Shown: piece after piece, positions 27,701 through 39,939 of the stretch
Layout: every line of letters begins with the position of its first letter
Position numbering within the stretch: the first letter of the stretch is position 1
Origin: Bacteroidales bacterium
GTDB taxonomy: Bacteria; Bacteroidota; Bacteroidia; Bacteroidales; F082
Direction: 5' to 3'
DNA length: 51,326 bases
NCBI GenBank assembly: GCA_016284305.1
Contig: JAEEON010000049.1
Location: forward strand, 1 to 51,326
Notes under the pieces: generated by a model
Told to the model about the DNA's origin: nothing
The model's input: only the letters and a program-made list of their open reading frames with translations
Databases searched by the model: none
Translations under genes and position numbers: made by a program

Positions 27701-29957
27701 TGAGACCTCCAATACCAAGAAAACCATCCAGGTGAAAGTCAAGGAAGATAATGCCAAGGCCATGACCTATACTCTGGCCGTCGTCGATGAGGGCATCTTG
27801 GGACTCACCAACTATTCCACGCCAAACCCGTACGATTACTTCAATGCCAAACAGGCACTCAAGGTTCGCACCTGGGATAACTACGACTACGTTATCGACG
27901 CATTCAACGGTGAGATGGGTACCTTGTATGCCGTTGGTGGTGACGGTTTCATCAACCAAGAAATCACCCTCGACAAGCGTTTCAAGGCTTACGCCGTGAC
28001 CCTTGGGCCTTTCGAACTCAAGGCAAAAGGTGAGAACACCCATGAGTTCGAGGTTCCGCAGTGCTCTGGCGCACTTCGCTTCATGGTGGTAGCCAAAGGC
28101 GATGGCAAGTCATTTGGTGCAGCGGAGAAGGAGATGAAGGTCGTTGACCCCATCACCCTCTATCCTTCTGCTCCTCGCGTCACCGCTCCTGGCGATGTCA
28201 TGAACCTTAAGGTGCAAGTGCTCTCTCCAACCATGAAGGGCAAGAACCTCAACGTCACTGTCAACAACAAGAACTTGACCGCTATCGGCGAGGTGCCTGG
28301 ATCCATCAAGGTTGATGAAAACGGCGAAGCCATGATTGCCATGAAAGTCAAAGTCCCAGAGACCCTTGGTAATGCTACTTTAGATGTCAAGGTTTCGGGC
28401 GGAGGCTACGATGCCCAGACTACTACGGTCATCCCGATCCGTATGCCTTACGCCGAGAAACGCACGACTTATACCGAGGAGATCGAGCCGAACTCTAGCA
28501 AGACGATGAACATCGACCTTAAGGGTTTGGCAGGCACTCAAGAAGGCAACATCATGGTGGCTTCCCTTATCCCGGTCGATTTCTATAGCCGACTCAACTA
28601 CTTGTCAACTTACCCGTATGGCTGCCTTGAACAAGTGGTTTCAGCCGCCTTCCCACGACTCTATTTCAACTACTTCATCGAGCAGAGTGAAGAAGATCAG
28701 CAGAAGAACCGTGATGCCATCTTGAACGGCGTCAACAGCCTGAAGTCCTATCAGAAGGCCGACTTCTCCCTGACGAACTGGGTGGGAGGCAACTACACGG
28801 ATCCTTGGACGGAGATTTATGCTTTACATTTCCTCGTGGAAGCCAAGAACCAAGGTTTCGAAGTGCCGGCATACCTCTACGACGGCATCCTCCAACATCA
28901 GGCCGACATCGCCAAGGCATGGCGCAACAACCCCGACTTCCCACAGGGCGAGACCATCCAGGCTTATCGTCTGTTCACCTTGGCTCTCGGTGGCGCTGTC
29001 GATATGGGTGCGCTGAACCGTTTCAAGGAACTCAAGTTCAAGTATAGCCTCAGCTCGGTCCTGGTGGCAGCCACCTACGCACAAGTGGGTAAGAAGAACA
29101 TGGTAGCACAGTTCTGGCCCGCCATGCAAGAAGGGGAGAAGATGTCGGATTACATCTCTTCCTTCGGCTCCACTACCCGTGACCTTGCCTTCTTGACCTA
29201 TTCGGAGATCCTCTGCAGCAAGGATGACGCCGCTATCAAAGGCCACGTCAACGACCTCTGCGAGATCCTCAACAGTCCCCGTTGGCTCGACACCCAGTCC
29301 ACGGCATTCGCTCTGTTTACCTTAGGCAAGTACGCTGAGAAGGTGGGCACCTCCAACAAGCCAATCTCTGCTACCGTGAATTTCAATGGCCAAGAACGGA
29401 GCTTGACTTCCAAGACGGGATCAGCAGCCTACGCCATCGTTCCTAAGGTGGGTGCCAACAAGGTGGAGGTCAAGAACACCTCCGACCAAAAGTTGACTGC
29501 CAAGGTCTATACCAAGACCTCCGTAGCGGAGTATGAGACCAACGAGAACGGTAACTTCATCCAGATGAAGGTGAACTATTTCGACAAGAAGGGTGCTGCC
29601 CTCAATCCGGCCACATTGCCTATGGGTACCGACTTCACCGTAGAGATCACCGTGGAGAACCCGAGTGACTATCGGGTGACTGAGCTAGCCTTGTCGTACT
29701 ACCTGGCCTCCGGTTGGGAAATCATCAACGAACGCCTGAATGGCGATGAAACCAACACCAACGCCAAGCATCTCGACATCAGAGACGACAGAGCCTTCTT
29801 CTTCTTCGACCTCTCGGCCAAGCAGAAGAAAACCTTCCGTCTCAAACTCAACGCTACTTACGAAGGTGAGTTCATGCTGCCCGCCGTCCGTTGCGAAGAC
29901 ATGTACAACAACGACATCTACTACGTGGTTCCCGCCCGTAAGGTGGCTGTCCGTTGA
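24783..29957 (+). CDS. Bacterial alpha-2-macroglobulin family lipoprotein
   Basis: A 1724-residue lipoprotein (lipobox ISSC, Cys25) of the bacterial alpha-2-macroglobulin (YfhM/ECAM-type) family. These proteins trap attacking proteases in the periplasm or at the surface. Macroglobulin-like beta domains fill the N-terminal two-thirds (MG2-like segment near GVWRPGDELQL, about 510). The thioester motif is intact at YGCLEQ (Cys1281 to Gln1284), followed by the alpha-helical TED domain. I start at ATG 24783; the TTG at 24777 in the same frame is less likely. The gene is followed after 19 bp by PBP1C, the classical partner, suggesting a defence-and-repair unit. Confidence 0.92.
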   Translation: MRTAKVTGILTLFVGMLLLSTISSCNKGPVKGGQQQVQNFSLIEVEPQYASDEVQYDVKVFFTMPLEEQEALKVFSPDFVSKYNVTSNYLGDRKYNFHLSNMKRGGKDGSVEMVLDGKPLNSKSKVTRTLDVCAKNVFKAVDYNVDKEHSSVTLFFSEPLMQRNIDGFITVKPEMGYRTEIVGNKLIVHFDKSGVSDYQTENVKMTIGSGIKDSDGNSLREEQTFNFDLTDLTPKVRWTERGVLIPEVGDPTIYFDALCLNSVVLRIVKVYDNNILSFYQDNDLDDVGGIRKAGRLEKKVTLTLDNPTPNVWKTFPINLSDYVEVKAGDMYQLILDFGPANYTYATEESKQLSLENEELEAKYWDGNAYSFKNHDYDGDWNDPLSLPYYNWVETEKNVIVTDLAMTAKMGNDEAVDVFVFQISDAKPASGTEVTAYNYQRQQIATGKTDSKGHVQLTCKNRPAFVVAKNNAGGQSIIKTNNGNSLSYSKFDVGGESIEKGVAAFAYSNRGVWRPGDELQLNLMLTEMGSKLPADYPVVMEIRDASNKMYARQSNNTPVGGIYTFKVPTSPNDETGLWKAVFKIGNSVVEKFLRVETVKPNRLEIKFNTPEVISLRNGSTSRLNAKWLNGLIASGLKAEIDVRVSSGKTSFKSFPTYTFGNDSEYFYPEEYALFSGPLDGQGNANVSFEPLSDLSAQQMMKATFSTKVFEQGGDFSIASSTAMLSPFERYVGVELPKTQSKYGNYYYTNRDWKFPIAVVKENGDLANTTISLSYQLYKLDNYWWWSSEDYYSLQKYIRGTYKNPESGGTLTCNGKTNITLNVPDEKWGLYLLVVTDTYGGNTFAKVIRFDWDYATIHSTGTSDGPVQLAMSSAKDCYKVGEDIVVSFPANSKSRALVTVEANDRVLQTYLLDNLGTEGLVQIKATEEMIPNVYVYVSLLQPRDGNTQLPLRMYGVVPIKVEDSQLQLKPVLTLPETSNTKKTIQVKVKEDNAKAMTYTLAVVDEGILGLTNYSTPNPYDYFNAKQALKVRTWDNYDYVIDAFNGEMGTLYAVGGDGFINQEITLDKRFKAYAVTLGPFELKAKGENTHEFEVPQCSGALRFMVVAKGDGKSFGAAEKEMKVVDPITLYPSAPRVTAPGDVMNLKVQVLSPTMKGKNLNVTVNNKNLTAIGEVPGSIKVDENGEAMIAMKVKVPETLGNATLDVKVSGGGYDAQTTTVIPIRMPYAEKRTTYTEEIEPNSSKTMNIDLKGLAGTQEGNIMVASLIPVDFYSRLNYLSTYPYGCLEQVVSAAFPRLYFNYFIEQSEEDQQKNRDAILNGVNSLKSYQKADFSLTNWVGGNYTDPWTEIYALHFLVEAKNQGFEVPAYLYDGILQHQADIAKAWRNNPDFPQGETIQAYRLFTLALGGAVDMGALNRFKELKFKYSLSSVLVAATYAQVGKKNMVAQFWPAMQEGEKMSDYISSFGSTTRDLAFLTYSEILCSKDDAAIKGHVNDLCEILNSPRWLDTQSTAFALFTLGKYAEKVGTSNKPISATVNFNGQERSLTSKTGSAAYAIVPKVGANKVEVKNTSDQKLTAKVYTKTSVAEYETNENGNFIQMKVNYFDKKGAALNPATLPMGTDFTVEITVENPSDYRVTELALSYYLASGWEIINERLNGDETNTNAKHLDIRDDRAFFFFDLSAKQKKTFRLKLNATYEGEFMLPAVRCEDMYNNDIYYVVPARKVAVR

Positions 29958-29976
29958 TGCCTAAACGAAAGATCCG

Positions 29977-33809
<3,833 letters not shown>

Positions 33810-33832
33810 ATAATTGAAAACCACATATCATC

Positions 33833-35851
33833 ATGAAAAAAACGAATGTTTTTAAAGTCCTCGCACTTGTTGTGCTGTCGAGCCTGTCGCTGATGCTGAC
33901 CGCTCAATCGAAACTGGATAAGCAGGTGCTGATGACTATTGGCGACACCCCAGTAACCGTGAAGGAGTTCTGCGATGTCTATACCAAAAACAACCTGAAA
34001 AGCGATGTCGTCGATAAGAAATCTGTCGATGAATATCTCGACCTTTTCACCATTTTCCGCATGAAGGTCATGGAAGCCCATGCGATGAAACTCGATACCA
34101 GCGCCAAGTTCAAAAGAGAGTTCGAAGGCTATCGCAAACAACTGGCCAAACCTTATTTCACGAATGACGAAATCAGCGAAGAGCTCGTCGAAGAGGCCTA
34201 TCAACGTCTGCTCAAGGACGTCAGGGCTTCCCATATCCTGATCAACTGCGACAAACATGCCCTGCCTTCCGATACCATGAAGGCCTATGAGAAAGCCATG
34301 GACATCCGTAAGAAAGCCCTGAAAGGGGATGACTTCGGACAACTTGCCGTGCTCTATTCCCAAGATCCTTCCGCACGCGACATGAAGGCGACCGACAAGA
34401 CCCCCGCCCGCAAAGGCAACAAGGGCGACTTGGGCTACTTCACCGTGTTCGATATGGTCTATCCCTTCGAGAATGGCGTCTATAGCCTTAAAGAAGGTGA
34501 GATATCCATGCCTGTCCGCAGCGATTTTGGTTATCACATTATCAAGCTGAATAGCATCACCGATGCCTTGGGCACCATCACCGCCGCCCACATCTTTCTC
34601 CAAGTGCCGCAGGACGCCTCCGATGAAGATGTGCAAAACATCAAGGATAAAGCCGATCGTATCTATGAAGAGCTGATGGCTACCAATGGAGCGAACTGGA
34701 AAGATATGGTTCTCAAATACTCCGAGGACAATGGTACCAAGGCTAGCCGTGGAGAACTGACTCCTTTCTCCGTGAGCCGTGTCGTGCCTCAGTTCATCGA
34801 AGCCATCAAAGGGCTGAAACCTGGCGAAATAGCCGCGCCTATCCGCACCAACTATGGCTATCATATCGTCAAACTGATCAAGACCTCCGGCGTCGGCACG
34901 TTCCAAGCGGAAAAGGATAAACTTGCCAACCGCATCGAGAAAGACATGCGTTCCAAGAAGTCGGAAGAAGTGGTTATCGAACAGATTAAGGGTGAGTATA
35001 AATTCAAAGCCAACGACAAGAATGTCGGCGAGTTCATCGCAACTATCGACAGCACCATCTTGAGAGCCGCTTATGAGCCCGCAGCCAATGTCGATAATGA
35101 CGCTGAACTCTTCCGTATTGGCGACTATACTGCTAAAGTCAGCGATTTCATCAGCTACATTAAAGCAAAACAGTCACCCCAGCGCTATGTCAATGTGCCT
35201 ACCTATTCATACCAGCTTTATGAGGCCTTCCAAAACCAAAAGATCCTCGACTATGCTGACGCACATCTCGAAGAGAAATACCCGGAATTCAAGGCCTTGG
35301 TGCAAGAGTATAACGACGGTATCCTGCTTTTCGACCTTATGGAAAAAGAAGTGTGGAACAAGGCCATCGTAGATACCGTTGGACTGAAAGAGTTCCATGC
35401 CCGCCATTATCTCGACTATATGTGGGGTGACCGTGTGCAGGCTTTCGTCGTCAACGTTGCCCGTCCGGAATCCGTACCCGCTGTGAAAGCCTATATCGAA
35501 GCTGGACTGCCGCTCGACAGCCTGAAGGTTACGATGGAACGTGACTCTGTGGAGAATGTCTTCGTCAGAAAAGGCTTCTACCTGAAAGGCACTAACCAAT
35601 ATGTGGATGAAACCGAATGGAAAGAAGGTGCCCTCAAAGAGTTCCAACCTACCGTGGATAAGTCCACTTACTTTGTGAAGATCATTCAGGTCCGTAAACC
35701 TGAACCGAAGTCCTTCATCGAAGCCAAGGGCCTGGTGACCTCTGATTACCAAGTGGAACTGGAGGAGAATTGGATCAAGGAACTGCGTAAGAAATACCCG
35801 GTCAAGGTTGACCAGAAAGTGCTTGAAAAGGTAAGAAAACGCTATCAATGA
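33833..35851 (+). CDS. Exported peptidyl-prolyl isomerase/chaperone with two PpiC domains
   Basis: A 672-residue exported protein with a signal peptide (1-24, ending LMLTAQ), a SurA-like N-terminal helical region (about 25-125) and two parvulin/PpiC domains (about 130-245, ASHILINC ... FGYHIIKL; and about 250-348, AAHIFLQV ... YGYHIVKL). The ~320-residue C-terminal part has no motif I recognise. It should chaperone outer-membrane or exported proteins in the periplasm. It is the first of three consecutive PpiC/SurA-family genes, and its stop overlaps the next start (ATGA). Confidence 0.88.
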   Translation: MKKTNVFKVLALVVLSSLSLMLTAQSKLDKQVLMTIGDTPVTVKEFCDVYTKNNLKSDVVDKKSVDEYLDLFTIFRMKVMEAHAMKLDTSAKFKREFEGYRKQLAKPYFTNDEISEELVEEAYQRLLKDVRASHILINCDKHALPSDTMKAYEKAMDIRKKALKGDDFGQLAVLYSQDPSARDMKATDKTPARKGNKGDLGYFTVFDMVYPFENGVYSLKEGEISMPVRSDFGYHIIKLNSITDALGTITAAHIFLQVPQDASDEDVQNIKDKADRIYEELMATNGANWKDMVLKYSEDNGTKASRGELTPFSVSRVVPQFIEAIKGLKPGEIAAPIRTNYGYHIVKLIKTSGVGTFQAEKDKLANRIEKDMRSKKSEEVVIEQIKGEYKFKANDKNVGEFIATIDSTILRAAYEPAANVDNDAELFRIGDYTAKVSDFISYIKAKQSPQRYVNVPTYSYQLYEAFQNQKILDYADAHLEEKYPEFKALVQEYNDGILLFDLMEKEVWNKAIVDTVGLKEFHARHYLDYMWGDRVQAFVVNVARPESVPAVKAYIEAGLPLDSLKVTMERDSVENVFVRKGFYLKGTNQYVDETEWKEGALKEFQPTVDKSTYFVKIIQVRKPEPKSFIEAKGLVTSDYQVELEENWIKELRKKYPVKVDQKVLEKVRKRYQ

Positions 35852-36699
35852 GAAGAGCTGCTGTTCTGCTAGTCGTTGCACTGATGCTGATTGCCTCGGG
35901 TTGTCACAACTATGTGTCGAAATCGGGTCCCGTCGTAGTGGCAGAATGCCATGGAAAACGTCTCTATGCCGATGACCTCGCCGGTGTGGTCCCCGAAGGA
36001 GTCTCGCGAATGGATAGCCTGTCGCGTGTCAGTGCCTTCATCGATACATGGATCCGACGACAGCTGCTCATCTATCAAGCAGAGAAGAACTTGACACCGG
36101 AACAACGTGACTTCTCGAAACAGTTGGAAGACTATCGCAACTCGCTGATCATCTATGCCTATGAGACCCAGCTAATCGAACAATACCTCGATACTGTCGT
36201 CAGCGAGGAAGAGATTATGAGCTATTATGAGCAGAACAAGCAGAACTTCCAGCTGAAAGCGACCATGGTGAAGGTGGCCTACGTGATCCTGAAAAGCGAC
36301 TGCAAACAGATGAAAGAATTTCAGCAGCTGATGAGCAATCCCGATACATTGATGCTCTCCAAAGTGGATGCCCTGGCCAACACCAATTCCGTGTCCAACT
36401 TCCTTGACGTGGACTCATGGGTGCGTCTCGATGACCTGCTGTCAATCGTGCCCTTGAAAGTCTATGACGCTGAAAGCTTCCTGAAGAAAAACCGTTTCGT
36501 CAAGTTCGAGATCGACAACCTCGTGTATATGGTCCGCTTTGAGGACTATCTGATGGAGGAAAGCGACTCGCCTATCGAAATGGAACGAGAGAATATCAAG
36601 AATATCATTTTATTGAAACGAGAAAAGAGCCTGCTTTCTCAATTGAACAATGACTTGTATGAGAAAGCCGGGAAAGAAAATGTGTTTGAAATTTATTAA
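35848..36699 (+). CDS. SurA-like chaperone lipoprotein without a clear PpiC domain
   Basis: A 283-residue lipoprotein (lipobox ASGC, Cys19). The N-terminal part (DSLSRVSAFIDTWIRRQLLIYQAE, then LTPEQRDF) matches the helical chaperone domain of SurA/PpiD proteins. The C-terminal half lacks the conserved parvulin strands and active-site residues I would expect. It may be a membrane-tethered holdase for outer-membrane protein precursors. It overlaps the upstream isomerase gene by ATGA and precedes surA by 10 bp, so the three genes are almost certainly one operon. Confidence 0.75.
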   Translation: MRRAAVLLVVALMLIASGCHNYVSKSGPVVVAECHGKRLYADDLAGVVPEGVSRMDSLSRVSAFIDTWIRRQLLIYQAEKNLTPEQRDFSKQLEDYRNSLIIYAYETQLIEQYLDTVVSEEEIMSYYEQNKQNFQLKATMVKVAYVILKSDCKQMKEFQQLMSNPDTLMLSKVDALANTNSVSNFLDVDSWVRLDDLLSIVPLKVYDAESFLKKNRFVKFEIDNLVYMVRFEDYLMEESDSPIEMERENIKNIILLKREKSLLSQLNNDLYEKAGKENVFEIY

Positions 36700-36709
36700 A
36701 GTTGATGCC

Positions 36710-38095
36710 ATGTTGAAAAGATTGTTATTGATGACTGGAGCTCTGCTCACTCTGGCGGCCTCGGCGCAAGAGACAGACCATGCCCAAGTGATCGACAAGG
36801 TGGTTGCCGTGGTGGGAAAGAACATCATCCTCCAGTCGGATGTGGAGAGTCAGTACGTACAATACCGGATGCAAGGTGGAGCCGAGGGCTCGGCTTCGTC
36901 GATACGATGCGAGATCTTGGAAGACCTGCTTTTTCAGAAGCTGATGCTCAACCAAGCGGAGATGGACAGTCTCACCGTATCCGACGATGAAGTCGATGCC
37001 GAGTTGAGCCGCCGTATCAGCGACCTTATCGGTCGCGCCGGATCCCAAGAGAAACTGGAATCGTTATTCAACAAGACGATGTCGGAAATCAAAGACGAGC
37101 TTCGCCGCATGGTTAAGGACAAAACGCTCCAAGACCAGGTGAGAGCCGACATCTTGAAAGGTGTCGTGGTAACCCCCGCCGAAGTGAAGAGCTTTTACCA
37201 GAACCTGCCACAAGACAGTCTGCCGATGATTGGTGCGGAATATGAGATCGCTCAAATCGTGAAGCGTCCGCCTATCAGCATCGACGAGAAGCTTCGGGTG
37301 AAAGACCGACTCTATCAGATCCGCAAACGCATCCTCGAAGGCGAGAGCAGCTTCTCGACGATGGCCATCCTTTACTCTGAAGACCCAGGCTCTGCTAAAA
37401 ACGGTGGTGAGTTGGGTTTCACCGGTCGTGGTGAATTCGCTCCTGAGTTTGAGAATACGGCCTTTAACTTGAAGGACGGAGAGATCTCCGAGGTCATTGA
37501 AACCCAGTTCGGCTTCCATATCATCCAGCTCATCGAGCGCCGTGGCGACTATGTCAACTGCCGCCATATCCTCATGAGTGCCAAAGTTCCCGTGGAAGCC
37601 CTTGAGGAAGCCCAACACGAACTCGACTCTGCCGCCGCACTGATTCGCGAAGGTGAGCTGACTTTCGAGGAAGCTTGCAAACAGTTCAGTGACGATGATT
37701 CGAAGACAAACGGTGGCAATGTGGTTAACCCTGCCTATGGTGGCAATAGGATTGCCCTCCAGGACATGCAAGACTTCGAAAACTACTTCCCCGAGTTTAA
37801 GAACTTGGCCTTCGTCATCAGCCGACTGAAGGAGGGTGAGGTGAGTGACCCTGTGCCGATGACGACTAGCGAAAACAAAGACGCCTTCCGCCTCGTCATG
37901 GTCAAGAAAAAGGTTGAACCGCATAAGGCTAATCTCACCGACGACTATTGGCGTATCCAGACCTGGGCCCTCAACGACAAGAACCAACAGGCAATCCGAC
38001 AATGGATCAAGAATAAGGCCAAGAAGGCTTTCATCCGAGTGGACGAGGACTTCGCTGGCTGTGGATTCCAGTTCGATTGGAGCATCAAAGAATAG
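36710..38095 (+). CDS. surA: SurA-type peptidyl-prolyl isomerase
   Basis: A 461-residue periplasmic chaperone. A signal peptide (1-20, ending LAASAQ) precedes the SurA N-terminal domain (VIDKVVAVVGKNIILQSDVE), then two PpiC domains (about 170-280, GGELGFTGRGEFAPEFE ... FGFHIIQL; and about 285-400, NCRHILMSAK). SurA helps fold beta-barrel proteins and delivers them to BAM. The frame extends 20 codons upstream to 36650, but the ATG at 36710 gives a proper signal peptide and avoids overlap with the preceding gene. Confidence 0.9.
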   Translation: MLKRLLLMTGALLTLAASAQETDHAQVIDKVVAVVGKNIILQSDVESQYVQYRMQGGAEGSASSIRCEILEDLLFQKLMLNQAEMDSLTVSDDEVDAELSRRISDLIGRAGSQEKLESLFNKTMSEIKDELRRMVKDKTLQDQVRADILKGVVVTPAEVKSFYQNLPQDSLPMIGAEYEIAQIVKRPPISIDEKLRVKDRLYQIRKRILEGESSFSTMAILYSEDPGSAKNGGELGFTGRGEFAPEFENTAFNLKDGEISEVIETQFGFHIIQLIERRGDYVNCRHILMSAKVPVEALEEAQHELDSAAALIREGELTFEEACKQFSDDDSKTNGGNVVNPAYGGNRIALQDMQDFENYFPEFKNLAFVISRLKEGEVSDPVPMTTSENKDAFRLVMVKKKVEPHKANLTDDYWRIQTWALNDKNQQAIRQWIKNKAKKAFIRVDEDFAGCGFQFDWSIKE

Positions 38096-38123
38096 TTTTA
38101 TCCAATTAAAGCAATAGACACTC

Positions 38124-39086
38124 ATGTACAATTCCGATATTGATGGCGCAAAAGCCTTGGTCGAAAAGTATGGCCGTCTCCGCGAGGAAATCGGCAAAGT
38201 GATTGTGGGTCAAGACGACGTCATCCATAATACCATCCTCTCTATTTTCTGTCAGGGTCACGTGCTCCTGGTAGGTGTTCCGGGATTGGCTAAGACTTTG
38301 CTTGTCAATACTATTGGACAAGCCTTGGGATTGAGTTTTAGCCGTATTCAGTTTACTCCTGACTTGATGCCTTCCGACATTGTCGGCACGGAGATTCTCG
38401 ACGAGTCGAGGCAGTTCCGATTCATCAAGGGACCGGTCTTCGCCAACATCATCTTGGCCGACGAGATCAACCGTACTCCGCCCAAGACTCAGGCTGCCCT
38501 GTTGGAGGCCATGCAGGAGAAGAGCATCACTGTTTCGGGTAAGACCTATCGTTTGCAGGAACCATTCTTTGTATTGGCTACGCAGAACCCGATTGAGCAG
38601 GAGGGTACATATCCGCTTCCCGAAGCCCAGTTGGACCGTTTTATGTTCAACCTGATGCTTGACTATCCATCGTACCAAGAGGAAGTTGACATCGTCAAAA
38701 ACACCACGGTAGGCAAGGAGGTCAAGGTGGAGTCAGTGCTCTCGCCGGAGGAGATCATCTACTTCCAGCAGCTGGTGCGTCGCGTGCCAGTTTCCGACCA
38801 TGTGTATGAGTATGCCGTGGCCTTGTCGGCTAAGACGCGTCCGGGTACAGCTTCAGCACATGAATGGGCCAACAGATTTCTGAGTTGGGGAGCAGGACCA
38901 CGTGCCTCGCAGTACTTGATCATCGGTGCCAAGGCCAGCGCTTTGCTTGCCGGAAAGTATTCGCCCGACATCGAAGATGTCAGGAAAGTGGCCATCCCGA
39001 TTCTGCGTCACCGTATCATCCGTAACTATACTGCAGAGGCGGAAGGGGTGAGCATCGAGTCGATCATCGAGGAGTTGATGCGATAA
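38124..39086 (+). CDS. MoxR-family AAA+ ATPase
   Basis: A 320-residue MoxR-type AAA+ ATPase. The Walker A motif is GVPGLAKT, Walker B is ILADEINR, and the family-specific QAALLEAMQEK and FVLATQNPIEQEGTYPLPEAQLDRF (pore/sensor region) are intact. MoxR proteins act as chaperones that remodel partner complexes, usually with a VWA or DUF58 protein encoded next door. Here the downstream neighbour is a convergent HTH gene past a terminator, so the usual Bat-operon partners are absent. It follows surA by 28 bp and may be co-transcribed with it. Confidence 0.92.
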   Translation: MYNSDIDGAKALVEKYGRLREEIGKVIVGQDDVIHNTILSIFCQGHVLLVGVPGLAKTLLVNTIGQALGLSFSRIQFTPDLMPSDIVGTEILDESRQFRFIKGPVFANIILADEINRTPPKTQAALLEAMQEKSITVSGKTYRLQEPFFVLATQNPIEQEGTYPLPEAQLDRFMFNLMLDYPSYQEEVDIVKNTTVGKEVKVESVLSPEEIIYFQQLVRRVPVSDHVYEYAVALSAKTRPGTASAHEWANRFLSWGAGPRASQYLIIGAKASALLAGKYSPDIEDVRKVAIPILRHRIIRNYTAEAEGVSIESIIEELMR

Positions 39087-39115
39087 GCGTTGTCTCGATG
39101 ACTTAAAAAAAAAGG

Positions 39116-39141
39116 AGGGTGGCTGTTATCAGTCACCCTCT
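39116..39141. terminator. Bidirectional terminator between moxR and the HTH gene
   Basis: GAGGGTG pairs with CACCCTC, with further CTG/CAG pairs around a 4-nt loop. An A-run lies to the left and a T-run to the right, so it can stop both convergent transcripts. Confidence 0.85.
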
Positions 39142-39169
39142 GTGTTTTTTGTAGGAATGATTTCCTGAA

Positions 39170-39490
39170 TTAGATACCAGGATTGGATGAAATTCTTCTC
39201 TTGGCTTCTTTGGAGAAGATGGTGAAGAAGTCGCGGTGAAGGATGATGGAGATGCGCATCAACAGCTCGGTGTCGATGTCTTGACGACGGAAGATGTTGT
39301 AAACGTTGGTGCGGTCGCAGTCCAGTTTGCGTGCCAACCATGAAACGGTGCGCTCCTGGTTCTTCAGTTCCTGCTGGATGGTCGTGCCGATGAAGATGGC
39401 GTTTTCGTCACCCTCAGCAGCGGTTGCTCTTTTGGCCCTCGGCTTTCTTGTGCCTCTTTTGGTCTCTTTAATCTCGTTTGTGTTTTCCAT
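39170..39490 (-). CDS. Small helix-turn-helix DNA-binding protein
   Basis: A 106-residue protein. The N-terminal 45 residues are basic and low-complexity (KETKRGTRKPRAKRA). The rest (ERTVSWLARKLDCDRTNVYNIF ... IDTELLMRISIILHRDFF) is an XRE-like helix-turn-helix of a type widespread in Bacteroidota, where residues about 58-79 are the HTH. It probably acts as a DNA-binding regulator; no target is evident. I start at ATG 39490; a longer frame to 39559 would run into the terminator-like end of the upstream structured RNA. It is converging on moxR. Confidence 0.75.
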   Translation of the reverse strand: MENTNEIKETKRGTRKPRAKRATAAEGDENAIFIGTTIQQELKNQERTVSWLARKLDCDRTNVYNIFRRQDIDTELLMRISIILHRDFFTIFSKEAKRRISSNPGI

Positions 39491-39527
39491 GTGTGTTGCT
39501 GTTTTTTGGCAGTAGTTTCCTACACCT

Positions 39528-39725
39528 AAAAAAGATGTGGGATCACTATTCACGTTCACAGAAAGCCTAGGGAAAACCTGTTTATCTCATAGCGTGTCCC
39601 ACATCTGCATTGACATGGAATGACATAAGCTATATTGAGATGATGTTTTCGCAGGCCGTAAGTATTGGCGGACCGGGCGTTCAAAGAAATGTTTCCTAGG
39701 CTTTTCTTTCAACGTGAAATATTCG
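39528..39725 (-). ncRNA. Candidate structured RNA (6S-like rod or HTH-gene leader)
   Basis: On the minus strand four nested helices form a long rod. The outer 8-bp stem pairs 39711-39718 with 39549-39556 (TTCACGTT/AACGTGAA). The second stem is 10 bp, 39695-39704 with 39562-39571 (core CCTAGG). The third is 39636-39641 plus 39629-39632 with 39584-39593. The apical stem pairs 39613-39620 with 39597-39604. The apical stem uses three G-U pairs that would be A-C mismatches on the plus strand, so the RNA is read from the minus strand. The large open region on the 5' side (about 39642-39690) can hold a small hairpin. Segment 39597-39605 can alternatively pair perfectly over 9 bp with 39534-39542, followed by U6. 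The function is inferred: 6S/Bacteroidales-1-type RNA or an attenuator. Confidence 0.5.
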
Positions 39726-39811
39726 CTAATGCCGTTAGTTTATGTTATTTTTAATGGTTGTTTTTTGTCTCTCTTTGTATCTCTTTTTTTCCGATTATTA
39801 GTTTTACAATG

Positions 39812-39845
39812 CAAATATAGCAATTTATGATTCATATCGTTCAAA
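39812..39845 (-). promoter_or_regulatory. Promoter for the structured RNA / HTH transcript
   Basis: On the minus strand TTTG (39845-39842), 22-bp spacer, then TATATTTG (39819-39812). Transcription from about 39805 would give a ~315-nt leader before the HTH gene. The upstream 39846-39937 stretch is very AT-rich and shows no gene. Confidence 0.55.
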
Positions 39846-39918
39846 AAAATATAAAATTATCGAAATAAAATCACTTATTAATGCATAATATGAACATTGT
39901 CAGTGTTTTAATATATAT

Positions 39919-39939
39919 AATTTAGAATTTTTCTAAATT
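39919..39939 (-). terminator. AT-rich hairpin at the end of the LUD gene
   Basis: A perfect 9-bp inverted repeat (AATTTAGAA / TTCTAAATT, 3-nt loop) overlaps the last bases of the LUD stop. It is A/T-only apart from one G-C pair, so it would be a weak terminator for the rsfS-ftsH-LUD transcript. Confidence 0.45.

Noticed and set aside
37064..38197. 377-codon open frame on the minus strand
   Set aside because: It is antisense to surA and the start of moxR, with no recognisable domain.
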